Assembly: GCF_047308265.1 (NCBI RefSeq)
Contig: NZ_JBKQWY010000001.1
Location: forward strand, 796,183 to 860,182
DNA length: 64,000 nucleotides
Source: Maricaulis sp047308265
GTDB taxonomy: Bacteria > Pseudomonadota > Alphaproteobacteria > Caulobacterales > Maricaulaceae
Direction of reading: 5' to 3'
Positions 17,171-25,632 of the stretch are shown one piece after another. The translations under genes were made by a program, and so were the position numbers. The first letter of the stretch is position 1. Each line of letters begins with the position of its first letter. The notes below the pieces were generated by a model, which was given only the letters and a program-made list of their open reading frames with translations, was not told the DNA's origin and searched no databases.

Positions 17171-17190
17171 TCTAATTTAGATAATTCTAA
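17171..17190. promoter_or_regulatory. AT-rich dyad operator for the ArsR/BigR-type repressor
   Basis: TCTAA-T-TTAGA-TAAT-TCTAA gives two overlapping perfect 5-bp inverted repeats 23 bases upstream of the arsR start, in an AT-rich island unlike the rest of the window. BigR-type repressors bind AT-rich dyads that overlap their own promoter, so self-repression is the natural reading. Confidence 0.6.
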
Positions 17191-17267
17191 TAAAAAGTCA
17201 AGCGGCTTGGCTCTGGTCTCACTCTGACAAAACGCGTAAAAGGCGCCCCCAGTTTTGAAATCATGTC

Positions 17268-18872
17268 ATGACACCGCTTCTAAGCCTGCACGATATCGCC
17301 GCCCAACGGCCTGATGGTTCGATCCTGTTCGAGCGGGTCGGCTTCGCCCTGACAGGCGAAAGGGCGGGGCTTGTCGGTCCTAATGGAGCAGGCAAGTCGA
17401 CCTTGCTGTCGATTCTCGCCGGTGATCGCAAGCCGGCTTCGGGGCATGTGGACTGTCAGGGGCGGATCGGCGTGTTGCGCCAGGTGGTTCATCACGATGC
17501 GCACGCAGACCTGACGACCGCTTTCGGTGTCGAGCGGGCATGGGCGCGTCTGCATCGGATAGAAGCCGGCACGGCCAGCCTGGATGATATGTCCGAGGCG
17601 GACTGGGACATGCCGGTGCGAATGGAGGCCGCGCTTGCGGAATTCGGCCTGTCAGGACTGGAGCCGAAGACGCGGCTGTCCCGTCTGAGCGGTGGACAGG
17701 GCGTGCGTGTTATGCTCGCTGCGCTCTTCTTTCGCGAGCCCGATCTGATCCTCATGGATGAACCCAGCAATAATCTGGATCGCGACGGGCGGGATCTGCT
17801 TCTGGCCGCTGTGCGGCGTTGGCGGGGCGGCGCCTTGATCGTCAGCCATGATCGGGAATTGCTGGACGAAATGGACGCCATTTATGCGCTGGACCGGTGT
17901 CAGGTGAAGCGCTATGGCGGCAACTACACGGCGTATCGGGAGCAGCGCGCGATCGAGCAGGAGGCTGCGGCCCATGCACTGGATGTCGCGCGGCAGGACG
18001 AGAAGCGGATTGCCCGCCAGATCCAGCGGACAGCGGAGCGCAAGGCTCGCACAGATGCTGCGGGTCGGGCCGAGCGGGCCAGTGGCAGCCAGCCCAGACT
18101 GGTCATGAATGCCAAGCAGGAGCGCGCCGAGAGTACAGGCGGTGCATCGGCCCGCCAGGCCGAGAAAATGACATCAGAGGCCCGGCTGGCCGTCGACAAG
18201 GCGGCGGAAGAAGTGGCGCATCAGATCCGGCAATCTTTTGATATTGCGCCGTGCGGCTTGCCGGCGGGTCGTCAGGTCCTGTCGCTCGACGCCGTGGCCG
18301 GAGGCTGGCCGGGGCAAGCGCTCTTGTTTGAGGGCGTCACACTGTCGATCCGTGGACCGCAACGCTGGCGGATTACCGGGCCAAACGGTGTCGGCAAGTC
18401 GACCCTGCTTCAGATCATCATGGGGCAGCTTGAGCCGCGTGCGGGTTCCGTCGTTCGTGGTGTGGAGATGGCGCTGCTGGACCAGACGGTCAGCCTTCTG
18501 AGGCTCAACGCGTCTCTGGTCGACAATTTCCAGCGGCTCAATCCAGAAGCGACAGTGAATGAGGCCCGGTCCGGCTTGGCGCGGTTCAGGTTTCGCAATG
18601 TTATGGCGGACCGAAGCGCCGGGGATCTGTCAGGGGGTGAACGGCTTCGGGCCGGTCTGGCCTGCGTGCTGGCGCGTCCGCAGCCTGTGCAGGCTCTTAT
18701 CCTCGATGAGCCGACCAATCATCTCGATCTCGATGCGATTGAAGAATTGGAGGCCGCGTTGCAGGCCTATGACGGTGCTATTCTGGCCATCAGCCATGAT
18801 GAGCGGTTTCTCGACGCGATCGGAGCGAGCGAAGCTCTGGACATGAAAAAGGCCGCCCGCGGCGGCCTTTGA
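17268..18872 (+). CDS. ABC-F family duplicated ATPase
   Basis: This is a 534-residue soluble protein with two ABC ATPase domains and no membrane segments. Walker A motifs are GPNGAGKST (residue 38) and GPNGVGKST. The signatures are LSGGQ and LSGGE. Walker B motifs are LILMDEPSNNLD and ALILDEPTNHLD, with two switch regions (SHDRELLDEMD and SHDERFLD). A charged linker of about 100 residues (about 225-325) joins the domains. ABC-F proteins act on the ribosome at the E site. The linker is not distinctive enough to choose among Uup, YheS and antibiotic-protection types. The last codons coincide with a hairpin terminator. Confidence 0.9.
   Translation: MTPLLSLHDIAAQRPDGSILFERVGFALTGERAGLVGPNGAGKSTLLSILAGDRKPASGHVDCQGRIGVLRQVVHHDAHADLTTAFGVERAWARLHRIEAGTASLDDMSEADWDMPVRMEAALAEFGLSGLEPKTRLSRLSGGQGVRVMLAALFFREPDLILMDEPSNNLDRDGRDLLLAAVRRWRGGALIVSHDRELLDEMDAIYALDRCQVKRYGGNYTAYREQRAIEQEAAAHALDVARQDEKRIARQIQRTAERKARTDAAGRAERASGSQPRLVMNAKQERAESTGGASARQAEKMTSEARLAVDKAAEEVAHQIRQSFDIAPCGLPAGRQVLSLDAVAGGWPGQALLFEGVTLSIRGPQRWRITGPNGVGKSTLLQIIMGQLEPRAGSVVRGVEMALLDQTVSLLRLNASLVDNFQRLNPEATVNEARSGLARFRFRNVMADRSAGDLSGGERLRAGLACVLARPQPVQALILDEPTNHLDLDAIEELEAALQAYDGAILAISHDERFLDAIGASEALDMKKAARGGL
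18849..18870 (-). terminator. folE terminator embedded in the end of the ABC-F gene
   Basis: AAGGCCGCC-CGC-GGCGGCCTT forms a perfect 9-bp stem. On the minus strand it is followed by TTTTTC, the form expected of an intrinsic terminator, and it lies 25-46 bases after the folE stop. The same bases encode the last residues of the ABC-F protein. Confidence 0.75.
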
Positions 18873-18894
18873 CACGGTCGATACGTGAACCCGA

Positions 18895-19512
18895 TCAGGC
18901 TTTTTCAATCAGGCGCAGGAAGCGATTGCGCAGATCGGCATCGGTCTTGAACTGGCCCGTGAAAGTGGTGGTGATCGTGGAGACGTTCTGATGGTGTACG
19001 CCGCGCGTGGTCATGCACTGGTGTTTGGCGTCGACATAGACAGCCACGCCCAGCGGTTCCATGGCCTCGGTGAGGGCGTCAGCGATCTGCGCGGTCATGG
19101 TTTCCTGAGTCTGCAGGCGCTTGGCGAAGATTTCCACCACACGCGCAATCTTGGAAATACCCACAACGGCCTTGGTCGGGAGATAGGCCACGTGTGCCAC
19201 GCCCAGAACCGGCGCAATATGGTGTTCGCAATGGCTCTCGACATCGATATTGGTCAGCAGGACCATGTCGTCATAGCCCTGAACGTCCTCGAATTTTTTG
19301 CCGAGAACCTTGGCCGGATCGTCATTATAGCCCGAGAACCATTCTTCATAGGCTTTCACGACACGCTTGGGCGTTTCCAGCAGGCCTTCGCGATCCGGGT
19401 CATCGCCGGTCCAGGCGATCAGGGTGCGAACGGCCGCCTCGGCCTCTTCGCGGGTCGGGCGTTTAATCTCGTCTTGGGCCATGCGGTCGGCCTCGGGGGT
19501 TACGGCGTCCAT
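18895..19512 (-). CDS. folE: GTP cyclohydrolase I
   Basis: This is a 205-residue type IA enzyme converting GTP to 7,8-dihydroneopterin triphosphate, the first step of folate synthesis. Signature segments are SHCEHHIAPVLGVAHVAY (with zinc-site Cys and His), GISKIARVVEIFAKRLQTQE and HQCMTTRGV (second zinc Cys and catalytic His). Length is typical of the family. AAAGGATCC precedes the start. It is divergent from cysS, with 243 bases between. Confidence 0.97.
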   Translation of the reverse strand: MDAVTPEADRMAQDEIKRPTREEAEAAVRTLIAWTGDDPDREGLLETPKRVVKAYEEWFSGYNDDPAKVLGKKFEDVQGYDDMVLLTNIDVESHCEHHIAPVLGVAHVAYLPTKAVVGISKIARVVEIFAKRLQTQETMTAQIADALTEAMEPLGVAVYVDAKHQCMTTRGVHHQNVSTITTTFTGQFKTDADLRNRFLRLIEKA

Positions 19513-19697
19513 CGAATGGATCCTTTCGTTGACGGGTCGGTCGGTTCTACGACGTGACCGAAGTTCCGGTTTCCGGATCGAGGTTCAAAGCGCCACTTTT
19601 TTACAGTCCGGGCCTGACATCCTCAGTATCCACGCTCATGCGCTGTGCGTTATTTAGGCGTAGAATTATCCAATTCCAATGTTATGACCACAGACTC

Positions 19698-19725
19698 GGC
19701 GTCAAGTTATCACGTTTGTGACGCC
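19698..19725. promoter_or_regulatory. Inverted repeat upstream of cysS
   Basis: GGCGTCA-N14-TGACGCC is a perfect 7-bp dyad ending 31 bases before the cysS start. It could be an operator or a leader hairpin. No T-box or leader peptide is evident. The remainder of 19513-19755 shows no gene. Confidence 0.35.
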
Positions 19726-19755
19726 TGTTCAGCCTTTCACCAATGGATGTGACCG

Positions 19756-21144
19756 ATGTCGGCCCTGACACTCTATGACACGCACTCGCGCCGTAAGCGC
19801 TTGTTTGAACCGATGAATCCGGAGCGGGTCACGATGTATGTCTGTGGACCGACCGTGTACTCCTATGCGCATATCGGAAATGCGCGACCGGCTGTGGTTT
19901 TCGACGTCTTGTCCCGGGTCCTTCGTGGAATCTATGGCCAGGACCATGTCGTTTATGCCCGCAATATCACGGATGTAGACGACAAGATCATCGCTGCGTC
20001 GAAGGAGACCGGCCAGCCGATTTCCGAGATCACGGAAAAGTATGCGCGAATTTATCGTGAGGATATGGGGGCGCTGGGTGTACGCGTCCCGGATATCGAA
20101 CCGCATGCCACTGATCACATCGGTGAGATGATCGATATGATCCAGGTGCTTGTCGATGAGAAATACGCCTATGAGGCCGAGGGGCACGTCTTGTTCGCTG
20201 TGTCGACCTATGACCGCTATGGCGCACTCTCACGTCGTTCGCTCGAGGACATGATTGCCGGGGCCCGCGTCGAAGTCGCCGACTACAAGCGTGAGCCCGG
20301 CGATTTCGTGCTCTGGAAACCCGCCGCTGATGATGAGCCTGGCTGGGGCAGCCCCTGGGGTCGTGGTCGGCCGGGCTGGCATATTGAATGTTCTGCGATG
20401 TCCGAGAAACATCTCGGTGAGACGTTCGATATTCACGGCGGTGGTGTGGACCTGGTCTTCCCGCACCATGAAAACGAGATTGCTCAGTCGGTCTGCGCCC
20501 ATGGCGGCAAGGCCATGGCCAATTACTGGCTGCATAATGGTTTCTTGACCATGGGGGCGGGCAAGATGTCCAAATCCGAGGGCAATGTGAAACTGGTGCA
20601 TGATCTCGCCAGGGACTATCCGGGTGAGGTGCTGCGCTATGCCTTGCTGACGGCGCATTATCGCGCGCCCCTTACCTGGAATGGCGAGCTTTTGACGAAG
20701 ACACGCCGCTCGCTGGATCGCATCTATGGTGTCTTGCGGCGCCTGGCTGATGTCGAGGCGGTTGAGGCGACACCGCCGGCCGATTTCCTCGAGGCGCTGC
20801 ATGATGATCTCAACACGCCCAAGGCGCTGTCCGCCCTTTTCCAGCTCACGGCGGCCGCCAACAAGGCGGAGACGGATGCCGAACGGGCTCGTATCAAGGG
20901 CGAGCTCCTGGCTGCTGGCGAGCTTGTCGGTTTGGCGCAGGGGGATCCGGATGAATGGTTCGGCATCTCCGAACTACCGGACGCCGAGCGTGCAGAAATT
21001 GATGCACTGATTGATCGTCGCAATCTCGCACGGGCGGAGAAGAACTGGGATGAGGCGGATGCTGTGCGTGAAGAGCTGACGGCACGCAAGATCCAAGTGG
21101 ACGACGGGCCGGAAGGCTCGACCTGGCGCAAGCTGGAGGGCTGA
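19756..21144 (+). CDS. cysS: Cysteinyl-tRNA synthetase
   Basis: This is a 462-residue class I aminoacyl-tRNA synthetase charging tRNA-Cys. It shows YVCGPTVYSYAHIGNARP (zinc Cys and the HIGH-like HIGN), WHIECSAM (zinc Cys), HHENEIAQS (zinc His/Glu) and the KMSKSEGN loop. A C-terminal DALR-like/anticodon region follows. Length is normal. The stop is one base before the next start, so the 88-residue gene is translated in the same operon. Confidence 0.97.
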   Translation: MSALTLYDTHSRRKRLFEPMNPERVTMYVCGPTVYSYAHIGNARPAVVFDVLSRVLRGIYGQDHVVYARNITDVDDKIIAASKETGQPISEITEKYARIYREDMGALGVRVPDIEPHATDHIGEMIDMIQVLVDEKYAYEAEGHVLFAVSTYDRYGALSRRSLEDMIAGARVEVADYKREPGDFVLWKPAADDEPGWGSPWGRGRPGWHIECSAMSEKHLGETFDIHGGGVDLVFPHHENEIAQSVCAHGGKAMANYWLHNGFLTMGAGKMSKSEGNVKLVHDLARDYPGEVLRYALLTAHYRAPLTWNGELLTKTRRSLDRIYGVLRRLADVEAVEATPPADFLEALHDDLNTPKALSALFQLTAAANKAETDAERARIKGELLAAGELVGLAQGDPDEWFGISELPDAERAEIDALIDRRNLARAEKNWDEADAVREELTARKIQVDDGPEGSTWRKLEG

Positions 21145-21145
21145 C

Positions 21146-21412
21146 ATGGCGCTTTGCGGTTTCAATGTCATGCTGGAAGCTGAAGATGCTGTGGGCGCGT
21201 GTTTTGTGTCCTATGGCGTGGTTGCAGAAAATGCTGACCAGGCGGGCCAGCTGGCCGAGGGGGCCGCGCAGTCGGAAGGGTTCTGGTCCGTCGTGGTGGA
21301 CGAGGTCTGGCAACCCGACGATCTCGACCCGGAGGATGTCGGCGAGATTCCTGAAGTTCTGGGGCGGACCGATCCGGTCTATCTCGATGAAGACGAGTAT
21401 GAAGAGGATTAG
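21146..21412 (+). CDS. Small acidic hypothetical protein coupled to cysS
   Basis: This is an 88-residue protein beginning one base after the cysS stop. The first half looks like a compact alpha/beta fold (CGFNVMLEAEDAVGACFVSY). The C-terminal third is very acidic (PVYLDEDEYEED). There are two Cys and no membrane segment. I do not recognise a family. The tight spacing implies co-translation with cysS, but a functional link is unproven. Confidence 0.72.
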   Translation: MALCGFNVMLEAEDAVGACFVSYGVVAENADQAGQLAEGAAQSEGFWSVVVDEVWQPDDLDPEDVGEIPEVLGRTDPVYLDEDEYEED

Positions 21413-21468
21413 CGGATTTATGCCGCGTATGTCTGGCGAAGCCGGACGCCATATCCTAGATTGAACAC

Positions 21469-21924
21469 ATGAAACACGATCTGTACTCCAATGACGTCCT
21501 GCGTCTCGCGGCCCAGATGCCGCGGGTTGGACGTCTGGGCGCGCCCGCGACCTCGTCGCGCAAGGTGTCGCGCCTGTGCGGGTCGGAGATCGAGGTTGAT
21601 CTCATGGTCCAGGATGGACGTGTGGTCGACATGGCCCAGCGCGTGAAGGCCTGTGCCCTCGGACAAGCCTCTGCGGCCATTCTGGGAAAGCATGTTGTGG
21701 GTGCGACCCAGGACGAGCTGCTCAATGCGCGCAATGCCCTTAGAGCCATGCTGAAATCCTCCGCGCCTGCGCCCCGCGGCCGGTTCGCGGAATTGGCGGT
21801 TCTGGCCTCGGCCAAGGCTTATCCCGCTCGACACCAATCGATCATGCTGCCCTTCGAGGCGGCCGTTGCCGCGTTTGAGGCGACCGCAACCACAACTGGC
21901 CTGACCACACCGCTCACTCGCTAG
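21469..21924 (+). CDS. NifU/IscU-like Fe-S scaffold homologue with incomplete Cys set
   Basis: This is a 151-residue protein of the IscU/NifU N-terminal fold. It retains RLCGSEIEVDLMV (C37; the usual CGD is CGS) and VKACALGQASAAIL (C62, matching GC..S.AS of IscU). The third cluster Cys of IscU is missing: the corresponding region reads ARHQSIMLPFEA. Only two Cys remain, so a classical three-Cys assembly site is not possible. This resembles a divergent alphaproteobacterial branch annotated as an iron-sulfur scaffold. It precedes yidD. Confidence 0.78.
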   Translation: MKHDLYSNDVLRLAAQMPRVGRLGAPATSSRKVSRLCGSEIEVDLMVQDGRVVDMAQRVKACALGQASAAILGKHVVGATQDELLNARNALRAMLKSSAPAPRGRFAELAVLASAKAYPARHQSIMLPFEAAVAAFEATATTTGLTTPLTR

Positions 21925-22073
21925 GGCCGTTGGCGCCTGCCTCGCCGGCAGGAGATCGCAACGGTCCGCAAGGTAAACCTTCTAAGCGACAACGAATTCT
22001 TCAGCGGTCCGCACTGTAACGGGCTGTCACGGGTAGACAGCGGGCAGGGCGGCGTTAAAAGGCTTGATTTCAT

Positions 22074-22403
22074 ATGTGTTCGTGCAACGCACCAAAGTCG
22101 ACATCGGGTGGGCTGGCCTGGGTGATGCGGGGGATGATCCACCTGTATCGCGTGACACTGTCCCCGGTTTTCTACGCTTTTGGTGTACGCTGCCGTCATG
22201 AGCCGACCTGTTCGGCGTACGGGCTGGAGGCTTTGCGCCTTCACGGAGCCTGGCGCGGCGGATGGATGACGCTCGGACGGCTTTTGCGTTGCCGGCCGTT
22301 GGGCACGTCCGGTTATGATCCGGTGCCGCACGAATACAGTTCTGCACCCTGGTGGGCGGTCTGGCGTTTCCGTCAGCCCTATCGGGGCCAGGACACGGAC
22401 TGA
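22074..22403 (+). CDS. yidD: Membrane protein insertion efficiency factor YidD
   Basis: This is a 109-residue small membrane-associated protein that aids YidC/Sec insertion. Core motifs are HLYRVTLSP, RCRHEPTCSAYGLEALRLHG and RLLRCRPLGTSGYDPVP, with the three conserved Cys. The first 17-20 residues are not conserved, so the true start could be ATG 22125 or 22134; ATG 22074 has AAAGG 10-11 bases upstream. It is followed 39 bases later by thrS. Confidence 0.92.
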   Translation: MCSCNAPKSTSGGLAWVMRGMIHLYRVTLSPVFYAFGVRCRHEPTCSAYGLEALRLHGAWRGGWMTLGRLLRCRPLGTSGYDPVPHEYSSAPWWAVWRFRQPYRGQDTD

Positions 22404-22442
22404 ACCTGCCTCACGCCGGTGGACCGCACCGACGACAAGGAC

Positions 22443-24386
22443 ATGACTGCGATGATCAATATCACGCTGCCGGACGGCTCTAAACGCGAATTGCCTGAGG
22501 GATCCAGCCCGCTGGACCTGGCACTCGATATCTCAAAATCTCTCGCCAAGGCGGCCATGATCGCCCGGGTGAACGGGGAAGAGTGGGACCTTAAACGCCC
22601 CTTCGATGGTGACAGCGAGGTCGCCATCATCACGCGCAAGGATGAAGAGGCGCTTGAGGTCATTCGCCACGATACGGCGCACATCCTCGCCCAGGCGGTC
22701 CAGGAGCTTTTCCCGGGCACACAGGTGACGATCGGTCCGGCGATCGAGGACGGTTTTTATTACGACTTTGCGCGTGAAGAGCCGTTTTCTCCGGAAGACT
22801 TCGAGGCGATTGAAAAGCGCATGGCGCAGATCGTGGATGCGGATCTGCCCTTCGAACGTGAGGTCTGGGACCGCAATGAGGCGATCGCCAAGTTCGAGGA
22901 TCTGGGAGAACGCTACAAGGCTGAACTGATCCGGGATCTGCCGGAAGACGAAGTGGTAACCCTGTATCGTCAAGGCGAGTGGTTTGATCTGTGTCGTGGA
23001 CCGCACCTGCCGTCCACGGGCAAGATCGGCAAGGCGTTCAAGCTCATGAAAGTCGCCGGGGCGTATTGGCGTGGCGATCATCGCAATGCCATGTTGCAAC
23101 GGATCTACGGCACGGCCTGGCGCGATGACAAGGAGCTGAAAGCTCACCTGCATCGTCTTGAAGAGGCGGAAAAGCGTGATCACCGCCGTCTGGGCAAGCA
23201 GATGGAGCTATTCCACTTCCAGGAAGAGGCTCAGGGACAGGTCTTCTGGCACCCCAATGGTTGGACTCTGTATCGTACAGTCGAGGACTATATGCGCCGT
23301 CGTTTGCAAGCTGACGGCTACGTGGAAATCAAGACGCCTCAGTTGATGGACCGCAAATTCTGGGAAGCGTCAGGACACTGGGACAAGTATCGCGAAAACA
23401 TGTTCATCTCTTCAATCGACCAGGAAGAAAAAGTCCTGGCGGTCAAGCCGATGAATTGCCCGTGCCATGTCCAGGTCTTCAACCAGGGTCAGAAATCCTA
23501 TCGGGACCTGCCCTTGCGCATGGCGGAGTTTGGGTCCTGCCACCGTTATGAGCCATCAGGTTCACTGCATGGTCTCATGCGGGTGCGTGGATTTGTTCAG
23601 GACGATGCTCACATCTTCTGCACGGTGGAACAGATCACAGACGAAGTGAAACGCTTCTGTGAACTCCTCAAATCTGTCTACAAGGACTTTGGTTTCGAGG
23701 ATATCCGGATCAAGTTCTCGGATCGCCCGGATATGCGGGTGGGATCGGACGAGGTTTGGGACAAGGCCGAAGCGGCCCTGCGAGAAGCGGCGGAGGCATC
23801 GGGCCTCGATTATGAACACAATCCGGGTGATGGCGCCTTCTATGGTCCCAAGCTGGACTTCGTGCTCAAGGATGCCATCGGCCGGGAATGGCAGACGGGA
23901 ACGATCCAGTGTGACTTCAACCTGCCTGAGCGTCTGGATGCCAGCTTTGTGGGCGAAGATAGCGATAAGCACCGCCCCGTCATGTTGCACCGCGCGGTCC
24001 TGGGGTCTCTAGAACGTTTCCTGGGTGTTTTGATCGAGAGCTATGCGGGTAAGCTGCCTATGTGGTTGGCGCCGCGTCAGGTCGTCGTCGCGACCATTAC
24101 TTCCGATGCCGATGATTATGCCCTCGACGTCTGCGAAAAAATGAAAGCGGCGGGTCTGCGCGTGGAAACGGATCTGCGTAATGAGAAGATCAACTACAAG
24201 GTTCGTGAGCACTCGGTCGGCAAGGTGCCGGTGATCGCGGTTGTGGGTCGCAAAGAGGCAGAGGACGGCACATTGGCCCTGCGTTTCCTGGGTGAGCAGG
24301 GGCGTAACCAGGAGATGATGTCGCTGGACGAAGCCATCGTCAAACTGCAGGATGCTGCGACGGCACCAGACCTGAAACGCGTTTAA
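22443..24386 (+). CDS. thrS: Threonyl-tRNA synthetase
   Basis: This is a 647-residue class II synthetase for tRNA-Thr. An N-terminal TGS domain (INITLPDGSKRELPEG) is followed by the editing domain with HDTAHILAQAVQELFP and the zinc-site Cys/His set. The catalytic core shows MNCPCHVQVFNQGQKSYRDL, FGSCHRYEPSGSLHGLMRVR and HRAVLGSLERF. The anticodon-binding domain is at the C-terminus. ATG 22452 is an alternative start; ATG 22443 lies only 2 bases after AAGG. No T-box or leader was seen. Confidence 0.96.
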   Translation: MTAMINITLPDGSKRELPEGSSPLDLALDISKSLAKAAMIARVNGEEWDLKRPFDGDSEVAIITRKDEEALEVIRHDTAHILAQAVQELFPGTQVTIGPAIEDGFYYDFAREEPFSPEDFEAIEKRMAQIVDADLPFEREVWDRNEAIAKFEDLGERYKAELIRDLPEDEVVTLYRQGEWFDLCRGPHLPSTGKIGKAFKLMKVAGAYWRGDHRNAMLQRIYGTAWRDDKELKAHLHRLEEAEKRDHRRLGKQMELFHFQEEAQGQVFWHPNGWTLYRTVEDYMRRRLQADGYVEIKTPQLMDRKFWEASGHWDKYRENMFISSIDQEEKVLAVKPMNCPCHVQVFNQGQKSYRDLPLRMAEFGSCHRYEPSGSLHGLMRVRGFVQDDAHIFCTVEQITDEVKRFCELLKSVYKDFGFEDIRIKFSDRPDMRVGSDEVWDKAEAALREAAEASGLDYEHNPGDGAFYGPKLDFVLKDAIGREWQTGTIQCDFNLPERLDASFVGEDSDKHRPVMLHRAVLGSLERFLGVLIESYAGKLPMWLAPRQVVVATITSDADDYALDVCEKMKAAGLRVETDLRNEKINYKVREHSVGKVPVIAVVGRKEAEDGTLALRFLGEQGRNQEMMSLDEAIVKLQDAATAPDLKRV

Positions 24387-24420
24387 TCCCTGACGTTTCG
24401 GAGAACAAGGAGAGGCAGGC

Positions 24421-25632
24421 ATGGCCGTATCCGGCATGCGGACCGGCATCTGTGCGATCGTGTTGCTGGCGACCAGCGCGATCGCGGCCGCCATGGGCGG
24501 GTTGTTGCTGTCCACCCTCGCAGCGCTGTTCGGCCTGCTTGTCTTTCCCTTCAATCCAAGCGAGTGGCGGGCCTGGTCATCGCGATGGCTGGCTCTGCCG
24601 GTTGTGCTCTTTCTGGCCTGGGTGGCGATCAGCTTTCTCTGGTCCCCGCATGACAAGCCGGACCAGGTCTGGAAAACCGGTCTGGGCATTCCCCTCTATA
24701 CTGTTCTGGTGTTGCGGGTCGGGCATCTGTCCGGAATCTGGCGGATCAGGGCGGAAGCGGCCTATCTGGCGGCGGCTGCCGCTGTGGGCTTGTTTTTCGT
24801 TCTCGAAGTGGCGACCGGTTTCATGGTCACCCAGTCTTACAAGCTCTCGGTTGAAGGCGCCGTTGAGGTGTCAGACCGTTTCCTGCGCGATGCCGTCACA
24901 CGCAGCCTGGGGCATGGCGCGGCGTTCCTGATCATGATCTCCGCGCCCGCGGCGCTCCTGGCCTGGCGCTCAGGCGGTCTTGTGATCGGGGTCCTGATCA
25001 TGGCCATGGCCGGGTTGGCGGCGGTGAGTTTTTCCACCGAGGTGAATATCGTGGCCATTGCGGCGGCAAGCGTTGCCGCAGGGCTCGCCTTCTGGAAGCC
25101 GCGCAGTATGGTCGCGTTGAGTTTCGGCGTTTTTGCGGGGTCATTCCTGATCATTCCCATGGTTCTGCCGACGGTTGTCGCATTGCTCCCGACGGAGATG
25201 ACAAGCGGACTTCCCTGGTCCTGGCAGGAACGGCTCGGCATCTGGATGTATGCAGGCGAGCTGATTCAGGACAAACCCTGGTTCGGGCATGGTCTCGACG
25301 CCTCTCGTCCACTGTCAGGTGTGTTGGAGCTGAACACCTGGACACGCGAAGCTCTACCCTTGCATCCCCATAACGCGCCCCTTCACGTCTGGCTGGAAAC
25401 GGGTCTGGTCGGAGCGACCCTTCTGGCAATCAGCCTGATTGCGATTGGAGGGCGGATCTCCTCGGCACCGCGTTTGTCCCGGCCTCAGGCTGTCGCTGCG
25501 GTTTGGGTTCTCGTTAGCTATGCTTCCCTCTTGTATTTTGGGTACGGCGTCTGGCAGGAATGGCACCAGGGGGCTGTCGCGATTGCCGCCACCGGCGTGT
25601 TTTTCCTGGGAGCGCAGAAGCCAGCCGCATGA
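24421..25632 (+). CDS. O-antigen ligase/polymerase-like membrane protein (Wzy_C)
   Basis: This is a 403-residue inner-membrane protein with about ten hydrophobic helices. A large periplasmic loop carries KPWFGHGLDASRP and LPLHPHNAPLHVWLETGLVG, the Wzy_C/WaaL hallmark with the catalytic His. It would join or polymerise undecaprenyl-linked glycan, most likely onto lipid A-core. AAGGAGAGG precedes the start. Its stop overlaps the start of the downstream glycosyltransferase (ATGA), so the two are coupled. WaaL and Wzy cannot be told apart from sequence alone. Confidence 0.82.
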   Translation: MAVSGMRTGICAIVLLATSAIAAAMGGLLLSTLAALFGLLVFPFNPSEWRAWSSRWLALPVVLFLAWVAISFLWSPHDKPDQVWKTGLGIPLYTVLVLRVGHLSGIWRIRAEAAYLAAAAAVGLFFVLEVATGFMVTQSYKLSVEGAVEVSDRFLRDAVTRSLGHGAAFLIMISAPAALLAWRSGGLVIGVLIMAMAGLAAVSFSTEVNIVAIAAASVAAGLAFWKPRSMVALSFGVFAGSFLIIPMVLPTVVALLPTEMTSGLPWSWQERLGIWMYAGELIQDKPWFGHGLDASRPLSGVLELNTWTREALPLHPHNAPLHVWLETGLVGATLLAISLIAIGGRISSAPRLSRPQAVAAVWVLVSYASLLYFGYGVWQEWHQGAVAIAATGVFFLGAQKPAA

